Assembly (NCBI RefSeq): GCF_017874215.1
Contig: NZ_JAGGLB010000005.1
Span: forward strand, 186,001-250,000
Length of the DNA stretch: 64,000 bases
Source of the DNA: Paenibacillus eucommiae
GTDB lineage: Bacteria > Bacillota > Bacilli > Paenibacillales > NBRC-103111
Direction: 5' to 3'
Within the stretch, counting starts at the first letter, position 1. Each line of letters starts with the position of its first letter. The notes under the pieces are model-generated. The model made no database searches, had not been told where the DNA came from, and saw only the letters and a program-made list of their open reading frames with translations. Shown here piece after piece: positions 1-8,110 of the stretch. The translations under genes and the position numbers were made by a program.

Positions 1-1
1 A

Positions 2-1732
2 AGCTCCCTACGCATTAGCGGACCCTTGGTGGAAGGAGTAATCTCTCAAGATGTGAGCGGGTTAGAACCGAATACGGAATACGAATTGAGTGGTTGGGTG
101 AAGACGAGTGGAATTCAGGGTGCGGGTATTTATATCCGGTATCAGCAGAAGCTTCCATTTACTATTTATAATGAAGCGGAGCATGCATACGGTACGAGCG
201 ACTGGACACGTATTGCCATAAAATTCACAACACCTGCATTTGCCCAAAGCGGCAGCGTAGATATTCATGCCTATATTTCCTTTGCCGGGGGATCAGCCTG
301 GCTGGATGACTTCAGTCTTGTCCCTACCGGGAAAAAGGAGCTGAGCGAAGGTCTACAGATGCATTTAACCTTCGACGAGGCGAATGGTTTGAAAGCCAAG
401 GATTTTTCCGGAAATGGGCGTGATGGTGATTTTGTAAAAATTGTGGGCGGTGAGCCTTCTGCGAACATGATGCGGACTCCGGTTTACTTGGCAGGTAAGA
501 TTGGCAGTAATACGCTATACATGGAAGGTGGAAATGAGTACCTCAAGGTCGGTCCCGGGTTTGAACTTGACGGGGGGAACGGATTCACAGTCAGCACCTG
601 GATTAAACCTTATGATGCGCTGGAAAGACACACCCTATATGCAGATGACGGCGGGCTTAGCATTGAAATTGAAAACAGTAAGCTTAAAGTCAGCATGCCA
701 TCGAAAACTTCAGGACAGGAGATTGTCACTGGCGGAACCCTCTCGTCTGACAGGTGGTATCACACAGCAGTGACTTTCGATGAAACCGGCGGAATGAAAA
801 TGTTCATCGACGGGGTTCAAGTGGGCAGCTTAGCCAATATGAAGTACGTTGCTGGCACGGTAGGCAATCATTATATCGGACAATCGCCGAATAGTCCTGA
901 GACCACGTTTTGGGGATACATCGACGATGTCAGGATCTACAGCCGTGTGCTGCCGGCAAGTGAATTGATGAGGCTTGTCCAGCAGTTGGGAGCGGCTGAG
1001 CCGAATCAAGAAGAAGAGCACCCTTCGGGAGGTGGTCATAATGGCGAGTCTCCGGTGACTAGCCCAGGCGGGAGCACAACAGCATTAGTGCCAGATGATT
1101 CCGGACAGAAGGGAAATGGCGGCGAGCCGCCAACGAAGCCGGATCAGGCAGCGGTTATTTCTTTTAAAGATATTCAAGGTCATTGGGCCTCGGAACTTAT
1201 TAAAGAAGCTGTTGTACAAGGTTTGGCCGATGGGTTCCCTGACGGGACATTCGGACCTGAGCTCCAAGTGACGCGGGCGCAATTTATGGTCCTTATGGCC
1301 CGGGCGATGAAATCATGGGTGCCTGAGGCTTCCGCATCCCGGAGTGTCGTATTTGCAGATTTGGAACAAATCCCGGAATGGGCGAGGGAAGAGGTCGCCT
1401 TGGCCGTCAACACGGGCTTGGTCGAAGGATATGATGACGCTACCTTCCGCCCCTATCAACCGATCAGCCGCGCGGAGATGGCTATTATAGTCGCAAGGGC
1501 GCTTCAGCTGAATCTGGATTCACAGGTTCCGTCCTCTTTTAAAGACGCTGTCAACTTCCCGCAATGGGCTAAAGGCGGAATTACAGAGGTCGAACGTGTA
1601 GGCATTATGCAGGGAAAGAACGGCAATCGATTTGCTCCGTTTGATCCGGCTACTAGAGCGGAAGCGGTTGTTGTTATGCTGCGGATGATGAAGACGATGA
1701 AAGCACAAGTGAGTGGGAGTGGAGCGAATTGA
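2..1732 (+). CDS. SLH-anchored cell-surface protein with LamG domain (5' partial)
   Basis: The reading frame is open from the window edge, so the N-terminus, including any signal peptide and catalytic domain, is missing. Counting from the in-frame TTG at 26, residues 1-100 form a beta-sandwich of the CBM4/9 type. Residues 105-310 are a LamG/concanavalin A-like domain (DFSGNGRDG, then WYHTAVTFD and GYIDDVRIYSR). Residues 325-375 are a Gly/Pro/Ser-rich linker. Three SLH motifs follow at about 380-425, 443-490 and 505-552, each with the FxD...W start and TRA/SRA signature. SLH triplets bind pyruvylated secondary cell-wall polymer, so the protein sits on the cell surface. Its stop overlaps the next start by four bases (TTGA), which indicates an operon. 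The substrate of any missing upstream domain is unknown. Confidence 0.85.
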   Translation, partial: SSLRISGPLVEGVISQDVSGLEPNTEYELSGWVKTSGIQGAGIYIRYQQKLPFTIYNEAEHAYGTSDWTRIAIKFTTPAFAQSGSVDIHAYISFAGGSAWLDDFSLVPTGKKELSEGLQMHLTFDEANGLKAKDFSGNGRDGDFVKIVGGEPSANMMRTPVYLAGKIGSNTLYMEGGNEYLKVGPGFELDGGNGFTVSTWIKPYDALERHTLYADDGGLSIEIENSKLKVSMPSKTSGQEIVTGGTLSSDRWYHTAVTFDETGGMKMFIDGVQVGSLANMKYVAGTVGNHYIGQSPNSPETTFWGYIDDVRIYSRVLPASELMRLVQQLGAAEPNQEEEHPSGGGHNGESPVTSPGGSTTALVPDDSGQKGNGGEPPTKPDQAAVISFKDIQGHWASELIKEAVVQGLADGFPDGTFGPELQVTRAQFMVLMARAMKSWVPEASASRSVVFADLEQIPEWAREEVALAVNTGLVEGYDDATFRPYQPISRAEMAIIVARALQLNLDSQVPSSFKDAVNFPQWAKGGITEVERVGIMQGKNGNRFAPFDPATRAEAVVVMLRMMKTMKAQVSGSGAN

Positions 1733-2583
1733 TTATTGATGCACATAATCATCCCTATTTTCTGGGCTACAATGCTGAGAAAACGCTGATGAATATGGAA
1801 CAGAACGGAATCGGACAGATGTGGCTGCTATCCCTGGAAACTCCGGCTATCGAATTTCCACATGATTACTATCGGTCAGCGAAGCCGGATGCTTTCGGGG
1901 CTATCCCCTTCTCCAGCTGCCTTGAATATGCTAATCAGCACCCTGATAAGTTTATTCTGGGGTATGCGCCTGATCCCAGGCTTCCAGATTCGATCTATCG
2001 GCTGGAGGCTGCAATTGAGCTGCATAACGTAAAAGTTTGCGGCGAAATTATGCTGCGGATGATGATCGATAACCCTGACGCTTTGCGGATGTTCAGGTTT
2101 TGCGGGGAGAAAGGACTTCCTGTCATTATTGAGCTGAACTATGGAGTGGAGAAGGGAGATCAGTATCCGTGGCCTGGATACTGGTATGGCGGAGGCATCG
2201 ACGCGTTGGAACGTGCGGTTCGTGCGTGTCCCGACACGAAATTTCTGGGTCACGGCCCAGGCTTCTGGGCTCATATTTCAGGGGATCAGCTGTATGAGCA
2301 GGTTAGCTATCCACAGGGAAAGCTGACGCCAGGCGGCAAGCTGACGGAAATGATACGAAACTACCCGAATTTGTACTGCGATTTGTCAGCAAGCTCAGGG
2401 CTGACTGCACTGCGGCGTGATCTGGGTTTCACAGTAGAGTTCCTGCTGGAGTTTCAGGATCGTGCTTTGTTCGGCCGGGATATTTTCCACAATGAGCTGC
2501 AACAATTTCTGGAAGGCCTCGGGTTACCCGAGGCTGTGCTGCAAAACATATATGCAGGGAATGCATTAAGCCTGGTTGGCTGA
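1729..2583 (+). CDS. Amidohydrolase-family TIM-barrel hydrolase
   Basis: The 284-residue protein starts with DAHNHP (His6 and His8), the metal-binding HxH at the end of strand 1 in amidohydrolase-2 enzymes. Later it has FLGHGPGFWAH (a strand-5 His region) and ALFGRDIFHN near the C-terminus, where the family places its last metal-binding Asp. There is no signal peptide, so it is cytoplasmic. The TTG start lies in the stop codon of the upstream gene and is preceded by GGAG repeats, which suggests translational coupling. Related enzymes include decarboxylases and lactonases. The neighbours (GH29-like hydrolase, aminotransferase, oxidoreductase) suggest a sugar-derived substrate, but that is inference. 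Confidence 0.8.
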   Translation: MIIDAHNHPYFLGYNAEKTLMNMEQNGIGQMWLLSLETPAIEFPHDYYRSAKPDAFGAIPFSSCLEYANQHPDKFILGYAPDPRLPDSIYRLEAAIELHNVKVCGEIMLRMMIDNPDALRMFRFCGEKGLPVIIELNYGVEKGDQYPWPGYWYGGGIDALERAVRACPDTKFLGHGPGFWAHISGDQLYEQVSYPQGKLTPGGKLTEMIRNYPNLYCDLSASSGLTALRRDLGFTVEFLLEFQDRALFGRDIFHNELQQFLEGLGLPEAVLQNIYAGNALSLVG

Positions 2584-2627
2584 TGAGGCGTGAACTGAAC
2601 TAGATAAAGGACAAGAGGTGTCTGGCA

Positions 2628-3560
2628 ATGAACGATCGGACGGATTGGTTTGCTGAAGCGAAATACGGATTATTCATCCACTATTTATATGATATGCAGA
2701 ATGATGCCAGCTGGAAGACAAGTTACGGGAAGTCGACGTCCTGGGATGAGGCTGTGCTTGAGTTTGATGCCGGAAGGTTCGCACGGGACGCGGCACAAAC
2801 AGGCGCAAAGTATGTGATTTTTACGATGATGCAGGTATTGAAGTACATGATTGCCCCGAATGAAACCTATGAACGTTATACCGGCTATCAGCCAGGTGAA
2901 TCTACCTCCTCACGGGATTTGGTAGAGGATCTCTACACGGAATTGCATAAGTATGGCATAGAGCTGATGCTGTATTGGACCGGAGATGGACCTAGACAAG
3001 ATGAACAGGCGAGTGTAGGACTTGGGCTGGATAAGGCCATGAGCGGCGAAGAGATGAAAATCAATCCGCTATTCATGCAGCGTTGGACGGAGGTCGCAAG
3101 GGAGTACGGATGGAGGTATGGAGACCGGGTAGCGGGCTGGTGGGTTGACGGGTGCTACGATTGGAGCGGATATGACCAGGAAAGCTTGGGATTGCTGGCT
3201 GAAGCGCTTCGTGAGGGCAATGCAAACCGGATCATTGCCTTCAATCCTGGAATTTATAGTCCCGTTATCGGGTATTCGTCTCATGAGGATTATACGGCGG
3301 GAGAAGTCAATCATTTCGAAGATGTTCCGTCTTCCAGATGGATCGGAGGGGAGCAATGGCATATTGCCTCTCATCTGGGCAACCATTGGGGCGGATTGGG
3401 TACGAAGTATCCAACCGAAGATTTGCTTGAATATGTGCGCAGCGTCAACGCGAAATCCGGGGTTGTTTCTCTTGATGTGGCTGTATATCGGGACGGGAAG
3501 ATTGCAGAGGAGCAGGTAGAGCAATTAGGTCATTTAAAGAGGATGACGTGGGGGGAGTAG
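2628..3560 (+). CDS. Alpha-L-fucosidase-like (GH29-type) glycoside hydrolase, short form
   Basis: Residues 5-20 (WFAEAKYGLFIHYLYD) match the first strand of GH29 alpha-L-fucosidases. The AKYVIFTMM segment and the later GWWVDGCYDWSG segment fit strands 2 and 4, and the Asp of WVDG occupies the usual nucleophile position. At 310 residues it is only the barrel: typical GH29 enzymes have about 450 residues including a C-terminal beta-sandwich, which is absent here. There is no signal peptide, so it would act on imported sugars. An AGAGGTG ribosome site precedes the ATG. It sits 44 bp after the amidohydrolase in the same operon. Fucose specificity cannot be read from the sequence. Confidence 0.75.
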   Translation: MNDRTDWFAEAKYGLFIHYLYDMQNDASWKTSYGKSTSWDEAVLEFDAGRFARDAAQTGAKYVIFTMMQVLKYMIAPNETYERYTGYQPGESTSSRDLVEDLYTELHKYGIELMLYWTGDGPRQDEQASVGLGLDKAMSGEEMKINPLFMQRWTEVAREYGWRYGDRVAGWWVDGCYDWSGYDQESLGLLAEALREGNANRIIAFNPGIYSPVIGYSSHEDYTAGEVNHFEDVPSSRWIGGEQWHIASHLGNHWGGLGTKYPTEDLLEYVRSVNAKSGVVSLDVAVYRDGKIAEEQVEQLGHLKRMTWGE

Positions 3561-3619
3561 GGTAGACAAAATAGGGATTTATTCCTAATCAACCAGTAAA
3601 TCAGAAGGAGTCTATAATC

Positions 3620-4954
3620 ATGATCAGTACGGAAAAGTTGGCTTTGTTTGGTGGAGCAAAAGCGGTAGAGCAGGTGGAAGCGGACTTATTTGCATGGCCG
3701 GTTATTACCGAGGAGGACGAATCCGCCGCATTGGAGGTGCTTCGTCACGGAGCAATGTCGGGTACGGATATAACGCAGCAGTTTGAGCTGGAATTCGCGC
3801 AATGGCTTAACATCGAGTATGCACTCGGCTTCAATAATGGAACGGCGGCCATTCATACCGCGATGTTCGGCTGCGGGGTTGGCGTCGGGGATGAGATCAT
3901 TTGCCCAAGTGTAACGTACTGGGCATCCGCGCTGCAGGCTTTTTCCCTCGGGGCTACGGTCGTATTTGCAGATATTCACCCCACAACGCTTTGCCTGGAT
4001 CCGGCAGATATCGAGCATCGCATAACGGAAAAGACAAAAGCGATTGTTGTCGTGCATTATTTGAGTCATCCCGCAGATATGGATCCTATCATCGAAATCG
4101 CAAGGAGATACAATCTCAAAGTTATAGAGGACGTGTCCCACGCGCAGGGAGGGTTGTATAAAGGTAGGCAATTGGGCACGATTGGCCATGTGGGAGCGAT
4201 GTCCCTGATGACCGGTAAATCATTTGCAATCGGCGAAGCCGGGATGCTGGTTACGAAGGATAGGGACATCTACGATCGTGCAATCGCATTCGGTCATTAT
4301 GAGAGATTCAACGATTCGATTGAAAATGAGGAATTGAAGTCATTCATAGGGCTCCCGCTCGGAGGATATAAGTATCGTATGCACCAGGTGAGCTCCGCTG
4401 TTGGGAGGGTTCAACTGAAATATTATGAACAAAGAATAGCAGAGATCGACAAGGCGATGAATTATTTTTGGAAGCAGCTTGAGGGGGTCCCTGGAATTCA
4501 GCCGCATAGACCAGTCCATCAGCCAGGGAGCACCAATGCAGGCTGGTATGCTGCACGGGGGTTATATCATGCTGAGCAGCTGGGAGGATTGTCTGTTACC
4601 CGGTTTTGTGAAGCGCTGGTGGCCGAGGGCATTTCGTGTGAGTCTGGCTGCAACCGGCCCCTTCATCTTCATCCCGTCTTTCATACAGCGGATATTTATG
4701 GACACGGTACACCAACCCGGTTGGCTAACACCGAGAGGGATCTTCTTCAGCCAGCGGGAAGCTTGCCGGTGGCAGAGCATATTTCGGAGCGCGTATTTTC
4801 CATTCCCTGGTTCAAGCAATTCCGGCCAGAAAGCATCGATAAGTATGTGCTTGCAATCCGCAAGGTGGTTGCTTGTCATAAGGAATTGCTGGAGAAGGAT
4901 CCCGGTAATTCCCCTCAGCTGGGAGGTTGGCATTTTTTCAGTCATAAAGCTTGA
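3620..4954 (+). CDS. DegT/DnrJ/EryC1/StrS-family PLP aminotransferase (first of two)
   Basis: This is a 444-residue fold-type I PLP enzyme of the sugar aminotransferase family. NNGTAAIHTA near residue 75 is the phosphate-binding turn. VIEDVSHAQGG carries the pyridine-contacting Asp. Lys200 in LMTGKSFAIGEAG is the expected Schiff-base lysine. The start follows an AGAAGGAG site. Family members transaminate keto-sugars or inosose intermediates. Being between a GH29-like gene and a Gfo/Idh dehydrogenase suits a dehydrogenase/aminotransferase pair acting on one sugar or cyclitol. It is paralogous to the gene at 32530-33768: both begin with EKLA-(L/I)-FGG and share the PADMD...IARRY segment. Confidence 0.88.
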   Translation: MISTEKLALFGGAKAVEQVEADLFAWPVITEEDESAALEVLRHGAMSGTDITQQFELEFAQWLNIEYALGFNNGTAAIHTAMFGCGVGVGDEIICPSVTYWASALQAFSLGATVVFADIHPTTLCLDPADIEHRITEKTKAIVVVHYLSHPADMDPIIEIARRYNLKVIEDVSHAQGGLYKGRQLGTIGHVGAMSLMTGKSFAIGEAGMLVTKDRDIYDRAIAFGHYERFNDSIENEELKSFIGLPLGGYKYRMHQVSSAVGRVQLKYYEQRIAEIDKAMNYFWKQLEGVPGIQPHRPVHQPGSTNAGWYAARGLYHAEQLGGLSVTRFCEALVAEGISCESGCNRPLHLHPVFHTADIYGHGTPTRLANTERDLLQPAGSLPVAEHISERVFSIPWFKQFRPESIDKYVLAIRKVVACHKELLEKDPGNSPQLGGWHFFSHKA

Positions 4955-5036
4955 ACTTGAACAACCAAACAAGGCGCAGGCTAGGCTAATTAAGACTATT
5001 GAATATAAACAAAGTTACGCAAAGGGGGGGATTACG

Positions 5037-6065
5037 ATGTCTAAGGGGAAATTTGCAGTCGTTGGCTGTCAACATTCACACATCACGATGTTTATTGAGG
5101 AAATGCAAGCGCTAGGCTATGAATGCGCAGGCATATATGAAAGGGATCCGATGCCGGTAGCTGCCGCTCTTGCTAAGACATACGGACTTCCCTTGTATAC
5201 GCCTAGCGACTATGCCCAGCTTGAAATATGGCAGGACAAGACGGTGGGAATCGTGGGGAGTACGGCGATCAATAGTGAGAAAATCAACATCGTTGAGTTA
5301 TGCGCCGTACACGGTAAGTCTATTATGCTGGATAAACCTGCAGCGATCGATCGTGATGGTTATAACAGACTGGCTGCTGTCATCGACAGCGGCAGCATCC
5401 AGGTGGGGATGCTGTTCACAGAAAGGGTGAATCCGGCTTTATATACACTGCAACGGCTTAACGCAGAGGGGCGGTTTGGACATATTGTTCATATGGCTTT
5501 TCGTAAACCGCATCGTTTGGCGGAGCTTCATCGTCCGGGCTGGTTTTTTGACAAGGCGTTAAACGGCGGTTTAGTCACGGATCTGCTGATCCACGATTTT
5601 GATACATTACGTTGGGTATTGGGACAGGAAATTAAATCGTCTAGTGGATATTTGGGCAAAAGCATTTTGCCGGAGCAAGCGACCTTCTATGATACGGTGA
5701 ACCTTCAAACGGTTATGGAAGGCGGGATGGTGGCTCAGCTTTATGCGGATTGGCATACGCCGGATGCTTGCTGGGCCTGGGGCGACATGAGAATATTTAT
5801 TACAGGGACAGAAGCTTCCGCCGAATTGAGGCTGTCAGGAGATCCGTTGATTTCCGACAAGGCGCTGCTCTTTCTCATCACGAATGAGGAGCCCTGGTCC
5901 GAGGTCCCCCTTGATGAAGTCCCTTATACCATTTGTGCTGATTTCATAGCACGTATCGACGGCCATGCCGGCCATAAAGCGGTAATTACGCATCAGGATA
6001 TACTGGCTGCTACGAAAGCCGCTATTGATGCAGATGAAGCTGTCACAAGGATCAGGGGCTTCTGA
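5037..6065 (+). CDS. Gfo/Idh/MocA-family NAD(P)-dependent oxidoreductase
   Basis: The 342-residue protein begins FAVVGCQHSHITMF, an N-terminal Rossmann dinucleotide-binding turn. MLDKPAAIDRDGY is the family's (E/D)KP motif, and the C-terminal alpha/beta domain carries LLIHDFDTLRWVLG, including the His-Asp used in catalysis or substrate binding. The frame stays open much further upstream, but the ATG at 5037 is chosen because it follows AAAGGGGGG and leaves the preceding aminotransferase intact. Enzymes of this family oxidise or reduce sugars and cyclitols. Together with the DegT gene 82 bp upstream it could make or break an amino-sugar or amino-cyclitol. It is the last clear gene of the operon. 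Confidence 0.88.
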   Translation: MSKGKFAVVGCQHSHITMFIEEMQALGYECAGIYERDPMPVAAALAKTYGLPLYTPSDYAQLEIWQDKTVGIVGSTAINSEKINIVELCAVHGKSIMLDKPAAIDRDGYNRLAAVIDSGSIQVGMLFTERVNPALYTLQRLNAEGRFGHIVHMAFRKPHRLAELHRPGWFFDKALNGGLVTDLLIHDFDTLRWVLGQEIKSSSGYLGKSILPEQATFYDTVNLQTVMEGGMVAQLYADWHTPDACWAWGDMRIFITGTEASAELRLSGDPLISDKALLFLITNEEPWSEVPLDEVPYTICADFIARIDGHAGHKAVITHQDILAATKAAIDADEAVTRIRGF

Positions 6066-6068
6066 TGA

Positions 6069-6302
6069 GGAGCTTTTGATCAGGAGCAACGAATAGAGAT
6101 TCGTAAAGTGGATGATGCATTTATGCTGGCTGGCGATAAGAACAGGCTTTTGAGCGCTGTATTCGAAGTGAAGAGTGGCCTTGATGCTTGGGAAAAGTTG
6201 CAAAAACCAGTTACTGTGACTTTCAAGCTCGATGTCTCCCTTTTGGGCAAAAAATCAGCGGGGGTTGTGGTTCTGCTGCTGCGTATACTTGAATCGCAAT
6301 AA
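6069..6302 (+). other. Possible C-terminal coding remnant
   Basis: An open frame of about 77 codons runs from just after a stop at 6066 to 6302, with no convincing ribosome site. A GTG at 6108 is the only plausible start. The residues (IRKVDDAFMLAGDKNRLL, then KPVTVTFKLDVSLL) look protein-like, alternating charged and hydrophobic in a beta-rich way, so this may be the tail of a lost gene. I do not recognise the family. It may also be chance. Confidence 0.25.
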
Positions 6303-6311
6303 GTAGATATA

Positions 6312-6377
6312 GAACAGCTATGGAGGGAATAGCATAGGATCAGCAACTGGTGAGCGGTTGGAACCCTATAGCTGTTC
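6312..6377 (+). terminator. Long-range inverted repeat after the sugar operon
   Basis: GAACAGCTAT at 6312-6321 pairs with ATAGCTGTTC at 6368-6377, leaving a loop of about 46 bases. There is no strong T-run after it, only CCTCTATTTG. It could end the first operon, but it is not a textbook intrinsic terminator. Nothing else is evident in 6303-6500. Confidence 0.3.
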
Positions 6378-6523
6378 CCTCTATTTGCGCCGGCAAAAAG
6401 TTCGGGTGCTTTACAGCGGTTAAGCGTAAGATTTTCTTGTGAATTTCATATTGTTCACTGGGTTGCAATCCTTGGATAACTGTCATATGCTTGAACGGTT
6501 GATATGATGAAGGAGTGCAGAGT

Positions 6524-6538
6524 ATGATGCATTTATGA
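6524..6538 (+). other. Four-codon leader frame overlapping the AbrB-family start
   Basis: The AAGGAG site at 6510-6515 is ideally placed for the ATG at 6524, which opens a four-residue frame (Met-Met-His-Leu) whose TGA overlaps the ATG at 6535 as ATGA. The main ATG itself is about 19 bases from that site. No in-frame alternative start exists between them, so translation of the main gene may depend on reinitiation. Confidence 0.4.
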
Positions 6539-7632
6539 AAAATATAGGTCGTTTTTTAATGACACTCATTGCCGCTGTCGGCGGCATGCTTCTTTTTAAA
6601 TGGCTTCACCTGCCGCTGCCCTGGCTTCTTGGCCCCATGTTCGCCAGTCTGCTCGGCTCGAACCTGTTGAAGGTCAGGTTTGTATGGCCCAGCGGTCTGC
6701 GCAATGCTGGTCTGCTCGTTGTTGGCTATACCATTGGCGCAGCGCTGACTGCAGATGAGCTGGGGAAAATGGCTGAGCAATTTCCATCCATGCTGCTTAT
6801 GACACTGCTGCTAATGCTGCTATGCGCAGGAATTGCTTGGCTCATGGCCAAGCTGCTCGATATGGACTACCGTACAGCATTGCTCGCCTGCATTCCGGGA
6901 GGATTGTCGCAGGTATTGAAGATGGCAGAGGAGACGCAGGGTGTTAATTTGACAATGGTCACGCTCAATCAAGTCGTAAGGCTGATCATGATTTTTGCGC
7001 TTGTTCCGATGCTAGTGTTCAGCCCGCTCGTGGGTCAGGCGCAGCATGCAGTGGGAGAAGCATTATGGTTTCAGGTAGAGGCAGCCCATGGTGTTAGTCT
7101 AGGGCTTGACTGGTCTGCCTTGTTGATTTTTGCCGGAACCTGCATTGCGTGCGCCGTAGTAGGGGGAATCATACGGATGCCTACTCCGTATTTGCTTGGA
7201 CCAGCTCTGGGTACGGCATTGCTGCAGCTTGCTGGTCTTGAAGGTCCGGTGCTGCCGGGCATAGTCATTAACGTCGCCCAATTGGCGATTGGCATTTATG
7301 TTGGTATGCTTTTGAAGCCGGAGCAATTGAAGCATGGCTGGCGTACTCTAGCTGTTGCTATTGGAAGCGGCCTGCTGCTTATTCTTGGCTCGCTTGGCCT
7401 TAGCTTGCTGCTCATCAGTACTCACCCAGTCGCACTTTCGACTGCCTTGCTGTGTCTCGCTCCTGGCGGGCTTGATCAGATGGGAATTATCGCTCAGGAA
7501 ATCGATGCGGATATTTCAATGGTGGCCAGCTATCAGTTGTTTCGTATTCTGTTTATCCTGTTTATAGTCAGTCCTATTTTACAGAGGATAATTCGGCTCC
7601 CTAGGCGTTCCGTACCTTCTGATATAGAATGA
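6535..7632 (+). CDS. AbrB-family membrane protein (duplicated AbrB domains)
   Basis: The 365-residue protein is almost entirely hydrophobic, with about ten membrane segments. It has the repeated architecture of the AbrB family of putative transporters or regulators, historically mis-called ammonia monooxygenase. The half-repeat motif LLGP(M/A) appears twice (LPLPWLLGPMFASLLG near 25-40 and PTPYLLGPALGTALLQ near 215-230). Each half also has a C(I/L)(A/P)PGG-like turn (ACIPGGLSQV and CLAPGGLDQM). Length fits the family. Biological substrate is unknown. A four-codon leader frame overlaps its start. A terminator follows at 7669, so it is probably monocistronic. Confidence 0.85.
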   Translation: MKNIGRFLMTLIAAVGGMLLFKWLHLPLPWLLGPMFASLLGSNLLKVRFVWPSGLRNAGLLVVGYTIGAALTADELGKMAEQFPSMLLMTLLLMLLCAGIAWLMAKLLDMDYRTALLACIPGGLSQVLKMAEETQGVNLTMVTLNQVVRLIMIFALVPMLVFSPLVGQAQHAVGEALWFQVEAAHGVSLGLDWSALLIFAGTCIACAVVGGIIRMPTPYLLGPALGTALLQLAGLEGPVLPGIVINVAQLAIGIYVGMLLKPEQLKHGWRTLAVAIGSGLLLILGSLGLSLLLISTHPVALSTALLCLAPGGLDQMGIIAQEIDADISMVASYQLFRILFILFIVSPILQRIIRLPRRSVPSDIE

Positions 7633-7668
7633 AGAAAATAAAATTATTTTTGAATACTCTCTTCTATG

Positions 7669-7690
7669 GACGCTGAAAGGCGTCTTTTTT
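7669..7690 (+). terminator. Rho-independent terminator after the AbrB-family gene
   Basis: GACGC and GCGTC form a five-base-pair stem with a short TGAAAG loop, followed directly by six T residues. It lies 37 bp after the stop. Confidence 0.8.
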
Positions 7691-7699
7691 AATGATGTT

Positions 7700-7900
7700 A
7701 CTGGAAAGTATATGGTTTGGTGGAAGCCTGGAGTAATGTTTTTGATTAATATAGTGCGGTTTTAAAGCAGTAAAGAGTTATAGTCTTAAAGCGTTAAATC
7801 GTTGGAGTTTTTGATTTATTAGATCTCTGAGGTGTTTCAATTGCTCATTATAGTCACTATCCCTTTGGCTCAGGGACATACGTCTGGTGGTTTTCTCTGT
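7700..7900 (+). repeat. Degenerate copy of a dispersed intergenic repeat
   Basis: The 460 bp between the AbrB-family gene and the SLH gene has no credible gene. Two short stretches resemble sequence found after other terminators: GGAAAGTATATGGTTTGG...GCCTGGAG at 7712-7742 resembles 47926-47953, and TATAGTCACTATCCCTTTGGCTCAGG at 7848-7873 resembles 47995-48018 and 49522-49542 (shown here as short landmarks only). This may be an old, decayed member of the family. Confidence 0.3.
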
Positions 7901-8000
7901 GAGATTTGCTTGCTCTGTGCTCTGCATCCTCTGATTTGAAAAAAAAGAATACTATTAAAACATATCCAAAATATCCCTATTTATTTTCCTGAATACCTAG

Positions 8001-8051
8001 TATAATGGTAGCGTTGTCTATGATCGCTAGGTACATAGTTGCATAGATAAC
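8001..8051 (+). promoter_or_regulatory. -10 box and leader hairpin upstream of the large SLH gene
   Basis: TATAAT at 8001-8006 is a consensus -10, but there is no good -35 at 16-18 bases. Just downstream GTTGTCTATG at 8013-8022 can pair with CATAGATAAC near 8042-8051, giving a stem in the transcribed leader about 60 bases before the start codon. Confidence 0.4.
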
Positions 8052-8110
8052 AAGAAAGGTAGTTCGATAACTAGACTGCCTAATAATCAATTTTGGAGGA
8101 AAACTGGCGC

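Noticed and set aside
4479-5036. Upstream extension of the Gfo/Idh/MocA gene
   Set aside because: The frame overlaps the aminotransferase in another phase and encodes nothing family-like; the ATG at 5037 has a strong ribosome site and gives a normal family N-terminus.
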